Assembly (NCBI RefSeq): GCF_014145455.1 | Contig: NZ_JACIVB010000062.1 | Span: 124,001 to 188,000, forward strand | DNA: 64,000 nucleotides | Direction of reading: 5' to 3' | Source: Limosilactobacillus rudii | Lineage (GTDB): Bacteria > Bacillota > Bacilli > Lactobacillales > Lactobacillaceae | Part shown: in pieces, positions 44,771 through 53,239 of the stretch | How the letters are laid out: each line of letters begins with the position of its first letter | Position numbering within the stretch: position 1 is the stretch's first letter | Notes under the pieces: model-generated | Seen by the model: only the letters and a program-made list of their open reading frames with translations | Databases searched by the model: none | What the model was told of the DNA's origin: nothing | Translations under genes and position numbers: made by a program

Positions 44771-44955
44771 ACGAACCAGCACTAATCTGTTCTGGATTGA
44801 CGGCAGGAATGCTCTTATCTGCATTCTATGGCTCAGGGCTTTGCCTAGTGTTTGGATTTGTCTTGTTCTGGCAGATTTTAGGAGCATTAGGCGATCCTGA
44901 CAATCAAGACACAAAAAAAGCCAACGGCGCTGGTAACACCGATGGCAATAAATAA
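44767..44955 (+). CDS. Small membrane protein
   Basis: 62 residues with two hydrophobic helices (ALICSGLTAGMLLSAFYGSG and LVFGFVLFWQILGAL) and a polar tail. RBS AAGGAGG inside the preceding gene. Function unknown. Confidence 0.62.
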   Translation: MNEPALICSGLTAGMLLSAFYGSGLCLVFGFVLFWQILGALGDPDNQDTKKANGAGNTDGNK

Positions 44956-44986
44956 CATATCAAAATAGATTTGAGGTAATTATATC

Positions 44987-45163
44987 ATGTTTAATCAAAA
45001 AATGAAAAAGGCAGAGGGCTTTGTCCTCTTACAGAAGCGTTTAACTAAGGCGGTATTTGTTAAGCAAGCAACCCCTGTGAGCGATATTGAAGCACTTACT
45101 CGCTACTACAAGTCACAAGACATTTTATCAGAACTTTTTAATGAACAAATGGGGTGGGCGTAA
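44987..45163 (+). CDS. Hypothetical early protein
   Basis: 58 residues (MFNQKMKKAEGFVLLQKRL ... LFNEQMGWA), RBS TTGAGGTAA. Overlaps the next gene by one base (TAATG). No family recognised. Confidence 0.58.
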   Translation: MFNQKMKKAEGFVLLQKRLTKAVFVKQATPVSDIEALTRYYKSQDILSELFNEQMGWA

Positions 45164-45390
45164 TGAATAAGCAGAAACAATTACACGAAGCAATTCAAAA
45201 TGTCACTCACCATGCATGGGATGCAATTCTAGTTTTAGCAGGTGACAAAACCTCTGATGAAGAGCTAATAGCAGGTGATGGAACTGTTCTTGAACAAGCG
45301 GCGTTAGTAGCTGATTTTCTTTCAAAACACAAGGAGATTGCAACGCTGGTAAGCAAATTTTTAGTAATGGAGGGTCTTAATAATGACTAA
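45163..45390 (+). CDS. Hypothetical early protein
   Basis: 75 residues from ATG at 45163 (MNKQKQLHEAIQNVTHHAWDAI), helical. The TAATG junction indicates coupling with the preceding gene, and the end overlaps recT by 8 bases. Possibly an accessory of the recombination module by position. Confidence 0.58.
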   Translation: MNKQKQLHEAIQNVTHHAWDAILVLAGDKTSDEELIAGDGTVLEQAALVADFLSKHKEIATLVSKFLVMEGLNND

Positions 45391-46312
45391 TCAAGTAGCA
45401 GAACAACAACCTAAACTAACCGACTTAGTGCTTGATCGTGTTAAGGAAATGCAGAACACGCAGGACTTATCACTTCCAAAAAACTACAACGCTTCAAATG
45501 CGCTTAATGCAGCGTTCCTTGAATTGCAGAAAGTCCAAGACCGCAACAAGCGTCCAGCGCTGGACGTATGTACTAGAGATTCTATTGTTAAATCATTGTT
45601 GGATATGACCTTACAGGGATTGTCACCAGCAAAAGATCAATGCTACTTCATCGTGTACGGCAACGAGCTCCAAATGCAGCGAAGCTACTTTGGTACGGTG
45701 GCAGCAGTAAAGCGTTTAGATGGTGTTCAAAAGGTGCGGGCAGAAGTTGTGCATCAAGATGACGTATTTGAAATTGGGTCTAACGAAGACATGGAATTAA
45801 TCGTCAAACAGTTTACTCCAAGCTTTGAAAATCAAGACAAGTCTATTATTGGGGCGTTTGCCATGATTAAGACAGATAAGGGTACTGACTACACTGTTAT
45901 GACCAAGAAAGAGATTGACCAATCGTGGGCACAAACACGTCAAAAAAATAACAAGGTACAACAGAACTTTAGCCAAGAAATGGCAAAGCGGACGGTACTT
46001 AATCGTGCAGCCAAGATGTTCATTAACACATCTGATGATAGTGACCTATTAACAGGTGCTATCAACGACACAACAAGTAACGAATACGATGATGAGCGCC
46101 GTGATGTGACGCCAGAAAGCAACGAACATCAGCAAACTACTAAAGAATTACTAGATGGCTTTAATAAGTCGCAAAAAGAAAAGGCTGAGGGGGTAAAGGA
46201 AAGTGGCAACGGCAACGAAAACAAGGAAAAAGCAAGTGAAGAAGTCGCAGACGGTCAAACAGAGCTCTTTGACAAAGGAACTATCAAGCCAGCCAATGAA
46301 GCTGACGCCTGA
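45383..46312 (+). CDS. recT: RecT single-strand annealing protein
   Basis: 309 residues. The core (about 60-225; GLSPAKDQCYFIVYGNELQMQRSYFGTVAAVKRL ... SWAQTRQ) is typical of RecT. The C-terminal 90 residues are Glu/Lys/Asn-rich and disordered. It anneals complementary single strands in phage recombination with the nuclease encoded next, whose frame overlaps by 110 bases. Confidence 0.94.
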   Translation: MTNQVAEQQPKLTDLVLDRVKEMQNTQDLSLPKNYNASNALNAAFLELQKVQDRNKRPALDVCTRDSIVKSLLDMTLQGLSPAKDQCYFIVYGNELQMQRSYFGTVAAVKRLDGVQKVRAEVVHQDDVFEIGSNEDMELIVKQFTPSFENQDKSIIGAFAMIKTDKGTDYTVMTKKEIDQSWAQTRQKNNKVQQNFSQEMAKRTVLNRAAKMFINTSDDSDLLTGAINDTTSNEYDDERRDVTPESNEHQQTTKELLDGFNKSQKEKAEGVKESGNGNENKEKASEEVADGQTELFDKGTIKPANEADA

Positions 46313-47120
46313 TAACTACTACTCACATGAAACCGATTGGCAGTACATGAGCGTTTCATTGTTCAAAGACTTTGAACAATGCGAAGCCCGAGCTTTAGCA
46401 AAGCTTAAAGAGGACTGGCAACCTGTATCTAGTCCTGTACCGCTTCTTGTTGGCAACTATGTTCATTCTTACTTTGAGAGCGCTAAAAGCCACCAGGACT
46501 TTATTGAAGCGAATAAGAAAGAGTTAATGACCCGATCAACTAAAACGAACCCTAACGGACATTTGAGAGCCGAATTTAAGAGTGCTAATAGCATGATTCA
46601 GACGTTACAAGCTGATGATATGTTCAACTACTTCTACGCTCCTGGCGATAAGGAAGTTATCGTAACCGGTGAAATTGATGGCTACAAGTGGAAAGGCAAG
46701 ATTGATAGCCTTGTGCTTGATAAAGGCTATTTCTGTGATTTGAAGACAGTTGATGACATCCACAAGGGGCATTGGAACACTGATGAACACAGATACGTGC
46801 CGTTTATCCAAGATAGGGAATATGACCTGCAAATGGCTGTATACCGTGAGCTAATCAAGCAAACCTTTAGCAAAGAGTGTCAACCATTTATCTTTGCTAT
46901 CAGCAAGCAGACACCACCTGATAAGATGGCAATTGATTTTAATGGTGTTGATGATCAATACCAGATGGACGCTGATTTAGACAAGGTAAGGGAACTACAA
47001 CCGCGTTTCTGGAAAGTTATGACTGGCGAAGAGGAGCCGGCACATTGTGGCAAGTGTGATTACTGTCGTGAGACGAAGATGTTAAGTGGGTTTATCCACG
47101 CGAGTGAAATTGAGGTATAG
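46203..47120 (+). CDS. RecE-like PD-(D/E)XK exonuclease
   Basis: 305 residues from GTG at 46203 behind GAGGGGG; ATG at 46296 (MKLTPDNYYSHETDW) is an alternative that removes a lysine-rich leader. Nuclease motif: GEIDGYKWKGKIDSLVLDKGYFCDLKTV, i.e. D-x(n)-D-L-K. A cysteine in FEQCEARAL and the C-terminal cluster CGKCDYC could bind an Fe-S cluster as in Cas4/AddB nucleases. It generates single-stranded ends for RecT. Confidence 0.86.
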   Translation: MATATKTRKKQVKKSQTVKQSSLTKELSSQPMKLTPDNYYSHETDWQYMSVSLFKDFEQCEARALAKLKEDWQPVSSPVPLLVGNYVHSYFESAKSHQDFIEANKKELMTRSTKTNPNGHLRAEFKSANSMIQTLQADDMFNYFYAPGDKEVIVTGEIDGYKWKGKIDSLVLDKGYFCDLKTVDDIHKGHWNTDEHRYVPFIQDREYDLQMAVYRELIKQTFSKECQPFIFAISKQTPPDKMAIDFNGVDDQYQMDADLDKVRELQPRFWKVMTGEEEPAHCGKCDYCRETKMLSGFIHASEIEV

Positions 47121-47123
47121 AAC

Positions 47124-48065
47124 ATGAGCAAACTACTAATTGATGAGCGACCGTTACAATGCCAGCCAAGTTTAGCTGTTGCTTTAGGAAGTGCAGACGA
47201 AGCAATTGTCTTTCAGCAACTTCATTATTGGCTTCAAAGAACTACCCGAGTTCAAAGTGATGGCAATAAGTGGGTTTATAACAGTATGGCGGAATGGCTT
47301 AAACAATTCCCTTGGATTAAATCTCGCAGTACATTATCACGATACTTTGATGATTTGGAGAAACGAGGATTAATTATCACTGGCAATTTCAATAAAGCAA
47401 AATTCGATAAGACAAAGTGGTATCGGATTGATTATCAAGCGTTGTCGGATTTTGAACAACGATTGTATCAAAATAAGTCAACGAGTGACCAAGAATCAGA
47501 CAATGGAGCGTCCAATAATGGCACATGCAGTGACCAAGAATCAGACAATGGTATGTCCGATAATGAGTCAACCAATACCAATAGACTACCATCAGATTAC
47601 CAAGAGACTACATCATCAACTAAAGACGATGACGAACCCGTACATGAAGACCCGTTCACACTAGCAAGCCAAGCAAATATTAACGTTAACTCTGGACTAC
47701 ATCTACCAGTTTTTGTTGAATTCGTCCAAGTGCTGGGTAAGCCTGTAGTCTGCTGGGCTATTCGTAAGACAGCTGATAATGCAGCACATCCTAATTGGCA
47801 ATATCTGCAAACTGTCCTCAAGAATCTTGAGGCTAATTCAGTGCGCACTGTTGAGCAGGCTGAACAATTATCTGAAAAGCATCGACAAGAGCAGAAGCCA
47901 AAACAGCACTATTCTAGCTATGGCAATAAGCGTCCACCAATCAATGAACCAATACCAGAGTGGTATAAGCGTGAGCAAGAGCGGAAGAAGCAGGGTAAGT
48001 CTGATCAGGGCAACTGGATGGATCAACTGCCAGACAAAAGTGAGGTGCCAATGCCAGATGACTAA
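47124..48065 (+). CDS. DnaD-type replication initiator
   Basis: 313 residues. N-terminal winged helix (about 15-110; EAIVFQQLHYWLQRT ... SRSTLSRYFDDLEKRGLI), a Ser/Asp/Asn-rich linker with a 15-residue tandem repeat, then a DnaD-like helical domain (about 190-250; VCWAIRKTADNAAHPNWQYLQTVLKN) and basic tail. It should melt or mark the phage origin and recruit the host helicase. The neighbouring gene holds no recognisable DnaC loader. Confidence 0.85.
   Translation: MSKLLIDERPLQCQPSLAVALGSADEAIVFQQLHYWLQRTTRVQSDGNKWVYNSMAEWLKQFPWIKSRSTLSRYFDDLEKRGLIITGNFNKAKFDKTKWYRIDYQALSDFEQRLYQNKSTSDQESDNGASNNGTCSDQESDNGMSDNESTNTNRLPSDYQETTSSTKDDDEPVHEDPFTLASQANINVNSGLHLPVFVEFVQVLGKPVVCWAIRKTADNAAHPNWQYLQTVLKNLEANSVRTVEQAEQLSEKHRQEQKPKQHYSSYGNKRPPINEPIPEWYKREQERKKQGKSDQGNWMDQLPDKSEVPMPDD
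47484..47573 (+). repeat. Two 45-bp tandem repeats inside the initiator gene (candidate origin)
   Basis: Units 47484-47528 and 47529-47573 begin with the same 23 bases (AGTGACCAAGAATCAGACAA then TGG) and differ mainly in the second half. They encode repeated SDQESDNG in a linker. Lambda-type phages carry origin iterons inside the initiator gene, which makes this a candidate replication origin; no AT-rich melting region is obvious. Confidence 0.5.
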
Positions 48066-48384
48066 AGACGAAGTAAAAGCTAAGTGGGCTGTTGCTAAGC
48101 GGATGATTGCCTTAACCGATGATGAGAAAAACTGTAACACAGCAGAAGACTGTTCTTTAGCTGTTATCAAGACTAAGCTGCAAATTGCTATTAGTTATCT
48201 GTCACAGCTAGATGAGCATGGTAGCAAGTACAATATGCCGTTCACCGGTAATCAGATGAAGTGGGCACTGGCAAAGCCTACCGCAAATGACAAGGTGCAA
48301 AAAGCCACTGAATGGTGTCACCAGTGTTATTTGTTGCGAGAAGAAGCGTATCCGAAATGGAACCGAGAGGAGAAAACAGCATGA
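48058..48384 (+). CDS. Hypothetical protein downstream of initiator
   Basis: 108 residues from ATG at 48058 (MTKDEVKAKWAVAKRMIALTDDE), helical, with Cys residues in TEWCHQCYLLREEAYPKW. Start overlaps the initiator stop by 8 bases. The place where other phages carry a helicase loader, but no P-loop is present. Confidence 0.62.
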   Translation: MTKDEVKAKWAVAKRMIALTDDEKNCNTAEDCSLAVIKTKLQIAISYLSQLDEHGSKYNMPFTGNQMKWALAKPTANDKVQKATEWCHQCYLLREEAYPKWNREEKTA

Positions 48385-48722
48385 ATGCAAACAGCTATGT
48401 AACAACCGATGAGCTAGTCTACACGATAAACCATAGCAAAGAAATTGACAGAGGCGATGCAATGGGACCATTTGCCGTTAAACGAGGCAAGTATGTCTAT
48501 GTTTACCGTACATGGCAGGACGCACGAGACGAGGAAGAGCGTAAGCCTATGTGGCTAATGATGATTCCTGTTGACATCGAAAGTCTATCAGAATTATGTG
48601 AACGAGAAGACTTAGATGCAGACGACTTAGAAAGTAAAGGCTTTTGGCCATTAATTGAGTTTATTAGCAAGTACGCACATACGCCAATCAAATTTAGGAA
48701 ACAAGCGGAGGTAACACAATGA
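48381..48722 (+). CDS. Hypothetical early protein
   Basis: 113 residues from ATG at 48381 behind GAGAGGAG (MNANSYVTTDELVYTINHSKEI). Mixed alpha/beta with an acidic segment LCEREDLDADDLE. ATGA overlaps on both sides. No family recognised. Confidence 0.6.
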   Translation: MNANSYVTTDELVYTINHSKEIDRGDAMGPFAVKRGKYVYVYRTWQDARDEEERKPMWLMMIPVDIESLSELCEREDLDADDLESKGFWPLIEFISKYAHTPIKFRKQAEVTQ

Positions 48723-49012
48723 GTACAGAAGTAAAAGTATTGCCAGCAAGCACACGAACAAATCTTGAATCATTGAAGCATCACATGAAGAAGTTGGGTT
48801 TTAAGTATTACGAAGAAATGAACGGATGGGTAACTTTTGGGGTTCGTCTTATGATGGACGAAGAAAGAGTGACCCCCGACGAGTGCATTTCTATTAGTGT
48901 TCGTTTTATGGACCTTCATGTTGATCTTAGTGACTTTGATTTGATTAGTAAACTACCGGAAGTCAAACAAGCCGTCCTAGATTTCTACGAAGCGGAGGGA
49001 ATTAAAGAATGA
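48719..49012 (+). CDS. Hypothetical early protein
   Basis: 97 residues (MSTEVKVLPASTRTNLESLKHHMKKLGFKYYEEMNGW), RBS GGAGG in the preceding gene. Small alpha/beta protein; no family recognised. Confidence 0.6.
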   Translation: MSTEVKVLPASTRTNLESLKHHMKKLGFKYYEEMNGWVTFGVRLMMDEERVTPDECISISVRFMDLHVDLSDFDLISKLPEVKQAVLDFYEAEGIKE

Positions 49013-49701
49013 CAGAAGAATTAGTAATCATGCGTGACCGTCAAGCGGTAACTACTAGCTTGCAAGTAGCAAAGGTATTTGAGAAGAGACATGATCGGGT
49101 AATTAGGGCAATTGACACTAAAATGACTGACCCCAATTTTGGGGTGAGTGGAATGTTTACAGCTGGAACCTATACCGATGCTAGTGGCAAGACTAACAAA
49201 ATGTATTACATGAATCGTGATGGGTTTACATTTATTGCATTTGGTTTTACTGGTGCTAAGGCGGATCAATTCAAGCTAAAGTACATCGATGCTTTCAACC
49301 AGATGGAGAAGCAACTTCAACAGCAGAAGCCACTTAGCTTACCAGAACAGATTAGCTTGATTGCTAAGGGCTACGAAAGTCTTTCAGCAGACGTTAAGGA
49401 CATCAAAGATCGCATGGGGCTACCTGGCAATATGGCCCACACGTTTACTAAGAAGCGTAACGCAAAGATTATCAACGTTCTTGGTGGCAAGGATTCCAAC
49501 GCATACTGTGACAAGAATATCAGAGCAAAAACCTACCGTGCTTTGTTCAGTTCGTATCGTGAAACGTTCGACCAAGACCGATACAATGACTTGCCGATGA
49601 AGGATTTTGATAAAGCAATTGATTTTGTTAATAACTGGTACCCACCGTTTGAGTTACAACAAGAAATTCAACAGACTAATGCTCAATTAGCGATTGTTTA
49701 G
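49009..49701 (+). CDS. Rha/ORF6C phage regulatory protein (antirepressor type)
   Basis: 230 residues. N-terminal Rha domain (VTTSLQVAKVFEKRHDRVIRAI ... MNRDGFTFIAFGFTGAKADQFKLKYIDAFNQME) and C-terminal ORF6C-like domain (about 145-215; IINVLGGKDSNAYCDKNIRAKTYRALFSSYRETF). Such proteins modulate lysis/lysogeny or early transcription. Confidence 0.88.
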   Translation: MTEELVIMRDRQAVTTSLQVAKVFEKRHDRVIRAIDTKMTDPNFGVSGMFTAGTYTDASGKTNKMYYMNRDGFTFIAFGFTGAKADQFKLKYIDAFNQMEKQLQQQKPLSLPEQISLIAKGYESLSADVKDIKDRMGLPGNMAHTFTKKRNAKIINVLGGKDSNAYCDKNIRAKTYRALFSSYRETFDQDRYNDLPMKDFDKAIDFVNNWYPPFELQQEIQQTNAQLAIV

Positions 49702-49712
49702 GAGGTACCAGC

Positions 49713-50174
49713 ATGAAGATTAATGAATTAGGAAACAGGATTAGAGCTATAAATACTTTAATTGGCGCACATGAACGCCTTAGTATGATTTTGATTTCTT
49801 GGAATGGATTATCAGTTGTAGAAGTACCATATAGAGCAAAGAACATGTTTGACTGCAAATTCATTACAGATTCATACTTACAGCTTCCAGATGATATCAA
49901 GGCTCAGCTTGCTGGAATTATTGGAAAATTTCTTAGAACACCAGTTAAAGATCGCTTTCCAGAAAAGAAGTATCGTCTGCGATGGATTGATGACATCAAA
50001 GGTTGCAAAAATTATCTGAATATTAACGATGGTGTGTGGGGCTTTAACCCTATTGGATTTATACCAACTGCATTGACTGAATCAGAGTTAGAACAACTCA
50101 AACACGATAATCCACGCCTAGCACCTGCGATTGATGCAATGAAGGAACTTGTGGAGGGTGAGGATGATAAATGA
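49713..50174 (+). CDS. Hypothetical phage protein
   Basis: 153 residues. The end GFNPIGFIPTALTESELEQLKHDNPRLAPAIDAMKELV recalls DUF1642-type endings in Lactobacillus phages. RBS GGAGGTACC. ATGA overlap with the next small gene. Confidence 0.6.
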   Translation: MKINELGNRIRAINTLIGAHERLSMILISWNGLSVVEVPYRAKNMFDCKFITDSYLQLPDDIKAQLAGIIGKFLRTPVKDRFPEKKYRLRWIDDIKGCKNYLNINDGVWGFNPIGFIPTALTESELEQLKHDNPRLAPAIDAMKELVEGEDDK

Positions 50175-50311
50175 AACCATGTTTAAAAATCTTTTTTAAT
50201 AATGATTACACATGGGTAGGAGTTGTTCTTGATAATCCGGCAGGACGAGGCACAATAACACACTATTCAAGGCTAGAAAGCCAAAGAGGTGAAAGAAATG
50301 ATGAGGATTGA
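50171..50311 (+). CDS. Small hypothetical protein
   Basis: 46 residues (MKPCLKIFFNNDYTWVGVVLDNPAG...). Its ATG overlaps the preceding stop (ATGA) and its end overlaps the next gene by 14 bases, the packing style of real genes here. Confidence 0.5.
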   Translation: MKPCLKIFFNNDYTWVGVVLDNPAGRGTITHYSRLESQRGERNDED

Positions 50312-50576
50312 TTTAGATAGTAAGTACACAATCGTTAGCGATGGTGAAGTAATTAATCTTATTCAGAAGAATGGCAAAACCCGTAAAGACGGCACACCTG
50401 CTGGTGAGAAGTGGTGGTTCCAGACATACGGTCAAGCTATCAAATTCTACGAAAAGAAAGTTGATGCTGGTAAGCCTATTCATTCGTTAAGAGAACTAGC
50501 TAAGCAAATCGATAGTGGATATAAGCGCATTGAAGTCATGGTAGACCAGAGGCTAAAAGAGGTGGGGATTGAGTGA
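50298..50576 (+). CDS. Hypothetical phage protein
   Basis: 92 residues from ATG at 50298, six bases after AGAGGTG. MMRIDLDSKYTIVSDGEVINLIQKNGKTRKDGTPAGEKWWFQTYGQAIKFY: a beta-rich front and helical tail; common in Lactobacillus phages, function unknown. Confidence 0.66.
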   Translation: MMRIDLDSKYTIVSDGEVINLIQKNGKTRKDGTPAGEKWWFQTYGQAIKFYEKKVDAGKPIHSLRELAKQIDSGYKRIEVMVDQRLKEVGIE

Positions 50577-50692
50577 TTAAACGAACTCGCAAACGTCAGA
50601 TAGAGCGAGCTAAGTTTATGGATAAGGCAGGCTACGAATACAGTCAATGGTGGCACAGTAACTCCAGAAAGCCGAAGAGGTGGAAGAGATGA
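50573..50692 (+). CDS. Small basic protein
   Basis: 39 residues, GTG start overlapping the previous stop (GTGA). Very basic (MIKRTRKRQIERAKFMDKAG ... RKPKRWKR), possibly nucleic-acid binding. Overlaps the next gene by 4 bases. Confidence 0.5.
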   Translation: MIKRTRKRQIERAKFMDKAGYEYSQWWHSNSRKPKRWKR

Positions 50693-51201
50693 AACTCAAA
50701 GAATTAGAAAAGCCATACAAGGCTGAGACACACATTGATCATTTCACTAAGGCTCAAAATTTAATTACTTCGGCCATTTTTAGTGGCTGGAAGATTGATT
50801 TTGAAGTTGAACCTAACGAAGACTACGAGGCAGGTGATGCTAATGAATATCCGTCTTTAGTAAAAACTTACGTTTGGGCACCCGAACGATGGGACGAAGA
50901 TTATATAGATGAATTACATTTACTAACTTGGACTTACCCACAAGCGGTAATTGAGTTAGCAGCTAGATTGAAAAAAACAATCAAAAGTTACAATTGTCCT
51001 TATTGTTCTATGCTAAATGGCGTTGGCAAAACATGGAAATATGGTCAACTCAAAAAAAACGAATGTATCGCATTTGATAATAGAGAAAATAGTTACATTC
51101 TCACAGATTATAATGATTTCCTCTGTCATAATCAGACTGGCTATATAAAAATCTCTAACTGTCCGTTTTGTGGGAGGAACCTAGCTAATGAAAATTCTTG
51201 A
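50689..51201 (+). CDS. Zinc-ribbon-like hypothetical protein
   Basis: 170 residues from ATG at 50689 (MKLKELEKPYKAETHIDH). Two CxxC pairs (NCPYCSML and NCPFCGRN, about residues 102 and 160) could form a split zinc ribbon. N-terminal part is acidic. Overlaps the methyltransferase gene by 14 bases. Confidence 0.62.
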   Translation: MKLKELEKPYKAETHIDHFTKAQNLITSAIFSGWKIDFEVEPNEDYEAGDANEYPSLVKTYVWAPERWDEDYIDELHLLTWTYPQAVIELAARLKKTIKSYNCPYCSMLNGVGKTWKYGQLKKNECIAFDNRENSYILTDYNDFLCHNQTGYIKISNCPFCGRNLANENS

Positions 51202-51655
51202 TGTATGCTGCGGTTCCAAGATGTTCTGGTACGACAAACAAGAACCGCACACAACTTACATGGATATTCGTAAGGCTGTATATACGGCAAAAGACCGTGA
51301 CCTAGTGCGCAAGATTGAAGTTAGTCCTGATGTTCAAGCTGATTGGAAACATATACCTTTCAATGATGAAACATTCGATTTAGTCGTATTTGATCCGCCA
51401 CACTTGGTTCGTGCAGGCAAAACAAGTTGGCTTGCTAAGAAGTATGGAACCCTTGATTTAATGGGGTGGCCACATGATTTTCATTGTGCATTTCAAGAAA
51501 TACTGCGAGTGCTTAAACCAACTGGAATAATGTTATTCAAATGGAACGAAGATCAGATACCGATTAAGAAAGTTTTTGAAGCGTTCGGCCAGCAACCGAT
51601 ATTAGGTGATATGCGATCAAAGACGAAATGGAGCGTGTTCATTAAGAATGGATAA
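51188..51655 (+). CDS. Class I SAM-dependent methyltransferase
   Basis: 155 residues, only the Rossmann core: motif I ILDVCCGSKMFWYDK, DIR acidic residue, and FDLVVFDPPHLVRAGKT, a DPPH version of the DPPY motif of amino-group DNA methyltransferases. No separate target-recognition domain. Likely a small orphan DNA methyltransferase; RNA or protein targets cannot be excluded. Confidence 0.78.
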   Translation: MKILDVCCGSKMFWYDKQEPHTTYMDIRKAVYTAKDRDLVRKIEVSPDVQADWKHIPFNDETFDLVVFDPPHLVRAGKTSWLAKKYGTLDLMGWPHDFHCAFQEILRVLKPTGIMLFKWNEDQIPIKKVFEAFGQQPILGDMRSKTKWSVFIKNG

Positions 51656-51809
51656 GCGAGAATTACTAATTAAGTTGACATTCACGTTCTTCTGCGTTGC
51701 TTTAATAATCGGATTGACTCTTATGATTATTTTCAACAACATAATGGGAATGTTAATTGAACTTGTTGCAGTGATAATTTTCTTAATAGTAATTGTATGG
51801 ACTTCGTAG
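51648..51809 (+). CDS. Small membrane protein
   Basis: 53 residues from ATG at 51648, two hydrophobic helices (LTFTFFCVALIIGLTLMII and MLIELVAVIIFLIVIV). Overlaps the methyltransferase by 8 bases. Confidence 0.6.
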   Translation: MDKRELLIKLTFTFFCVALIIGLTLMIIFNNIMGMLIELVAVIIFLIVIVWTS

Positions 51810-51822
51810 GAGGATAAATTAA

Positions 51823-52062
51823 ATGAAACTGACTGAGAAGCAAAAGGATTGTCTGTACTGTCATGCTCCATTTCAAAGCATCCCGTTATTCAGAGGTGAG
51901 ATTCTTCTACAAATTGAAGAGGACGGCGGCGAATACAGATTAATGATTAAGGGCAATGGTGATCCAGAAGACATTGGATTTCTATCCTATGTAGTTGATG
52001 GACAAGTTATTAATGGATGTCCGTTTTGCAAACGTCCATTAGACGGGGAGGAAGAGGAATGA
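51823..52062 (+). CDS. Zinc-ribbon-like small protein
   Basis: 79 residues with CLYCHAPF near residue 10 and CPFCKRPL near 67, a split pair like that in the gene at 50689. RBS AGGAGG. ATGA overlap with the next gene. Confidence 0.62.
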   Translation: MKLTEKQKDCLYCHAPFQSIPLFRGEILLQIEEDGGEYRLMIKGNGDPEDIGFLSYVVDGQVINGCPFCKRPLDGEEEE

Positions 52063-52301
52063 CAACAGACGATTTTATTAGCAAAGTCAATGACTTAAAT
52101 GGCGTTTACGCATCTAAGCAACGTGAGGACCACCGTATGTTAATTAACATTTTCAAAACGTGTAATCATATGTGTTTTGCGGAAGTTCTTGTTAAAGAGC
52201 GAGTTTTGAATTTATTTTGTCGCCCTCAATCAACAGAAGTAGCAGAAGACGTTTTGCAAGAGCTTTTTAGGTTAATTTGTGACTATCAGGAGGAAAAGTA
52301 A
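52059..52301 (+). CDS. Hypothetical early protein
   Basis: 80 residues from ATG at 52059 (MTTDDFISKVNDLNGVYASK), RBS GAAGAGG. Probably helical at the end (EDVLQELFRLICDYQEEK). Abuts the next gene (TAATG). No family recognised. Confidence 0.58.
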   Translation: MTTDDFISKVNDLNGVYASKQREDHRMLINIFKTCNHMCFAEVLVKERVLNLFCRPQSTEVAEDVLQELFRLICDYQEEK

Positions 52302-52642
52302 TGACAAAAGAAGAAATATTCAATGATTTTATCAAAAAAGTAAAGTGGGATCATTTCCAAATTATTAATGTATGCAGAAGCAATAGAGACAATGTTCAAT
52401 CATTTAGCTTTGACATTGCTGATAAACAGACTGCAACCAATTTTGAATTAGCTAATAAATTATCAAAAGAGAATGCAGAAATTGCAGGCAGAATTAATCG
52501 GTTAGATGAGTTCATGGATACAGAAGAGTACAGACACCTGAGTGATAAAGAACAGCGTTTAATGCTTATCCAGTATAACGCTATGCAAGTTTATGCTGAT
52601 GTACTTCTACAACGAATTGATGAGCTTGAGGAGCGATTGTAA
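52301..52642 (+). CDS. crAss001_48-related helical phage protein
   Basis: 113 residues. The C-terminal part (NKLSKENAEIAGRINRLDEFMDTEEYRHLSDKEQRLMLIQYNAMQVYADVLLQRI) matches the widespread two-helix crAss001_48-related phage family as I recall it. Function unknown. TAATG junctions on both sides. Confidence 0.65.
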   Translation: MTKEEIFNDFIKKVKWDHFQIINVCRSNRDNVQSFSFDIADKQTATNFELANKLSKENAEIAGRINRLDEFMDTEEYRHLSDKEQRLMLIQYNAMQVYADVLLQRIDELEERL

Positions 52643-52884
52643 TGCTACACAAATACAGAAAGACAGCAACCATTCAAGCTGAACAGTTCGATGGGTCAGA
52701 TGAAATGATTGAAAAATATGATATTGAAGCTTCTGTAACAATATTTATTTCTCAATACATACTTCACACCAAAGAGGGACCCATGTATGTGCATATTGGT
52801 GATTACATTGCTACTGGCGTTGAGGGAGAGCACTGGGCTATTGCTCCGGATATTTTTGAAAAAACTTATGAGAGGTGCGATTAG
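52642..52884 (+). CDS. PGDYG-family phage protein
   Basis: 80 residues with HIGDYIATGVEGEHWAIAPDIFEKTY, the signature of the small PGDYG family found in many phages, and KTATIQAEQFDGS at the N-terminus. Function unknown. Confidence 0.72.
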   Translation: MLHKYRKTATIQAEQFDGSDEMIEKYDIEASVTIFISQYILHTKEGPMYVHIGDYIATGVEGEHWAIAPDIFEKTYERCD

Positions 52885-53226
52885 ATGAAACGTGAGGCAG
52901 AGCAAGAACTATTGAAAACACTCAACGGGCAATTAAAGGATTTGCCAGCTGTTGCTAAGACGATGATTCAACAGTATCAAATGTCAGCAATTGTTTTATC
53001 AATTCTGTGTGGTGTACTTTTCGTTGCAGCGTTAATCGGAACTATATGGCTATCAGTTTTCTTCTTTAAGAAACATCGTGATCATCATGATAGCTATGAT
53101 TTTGTTTCTGCGATGACAGCAACGCTTGGAGGAACAGTGAGTGTCTTCTTATTGACGGCATTATGTTTGAATATTACTCACGCGTGTGCGCCTATCGCTT
53201 CAATAATTAAAGACTTTTTGAATTAA
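52885..53226 (+). CDS. Membrane protein
   Basis: 113 residues: helical N-terminus, transmembrane segments at about 30-55 (SAIVLSILCGVLFVAALIGTIWLSVFF) and 78-98 (ATLGGTVSVFLLTALCLNI). Directly abuts the preceding stop. Function unknown. Confidence 0.64.
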   Translation: MKREAEQELLKTLNGQLKDLPAVAKTMIQQYQMSAIVLSILCGVLFVAALIGTIWLSVFFFKKHRDHHDSYDFVSAMTATLGGTVSVFLLTALCLNITHACAPIASIIKDFLN

Positions 53227-53239
53227 AAAAGGAGTAGAC

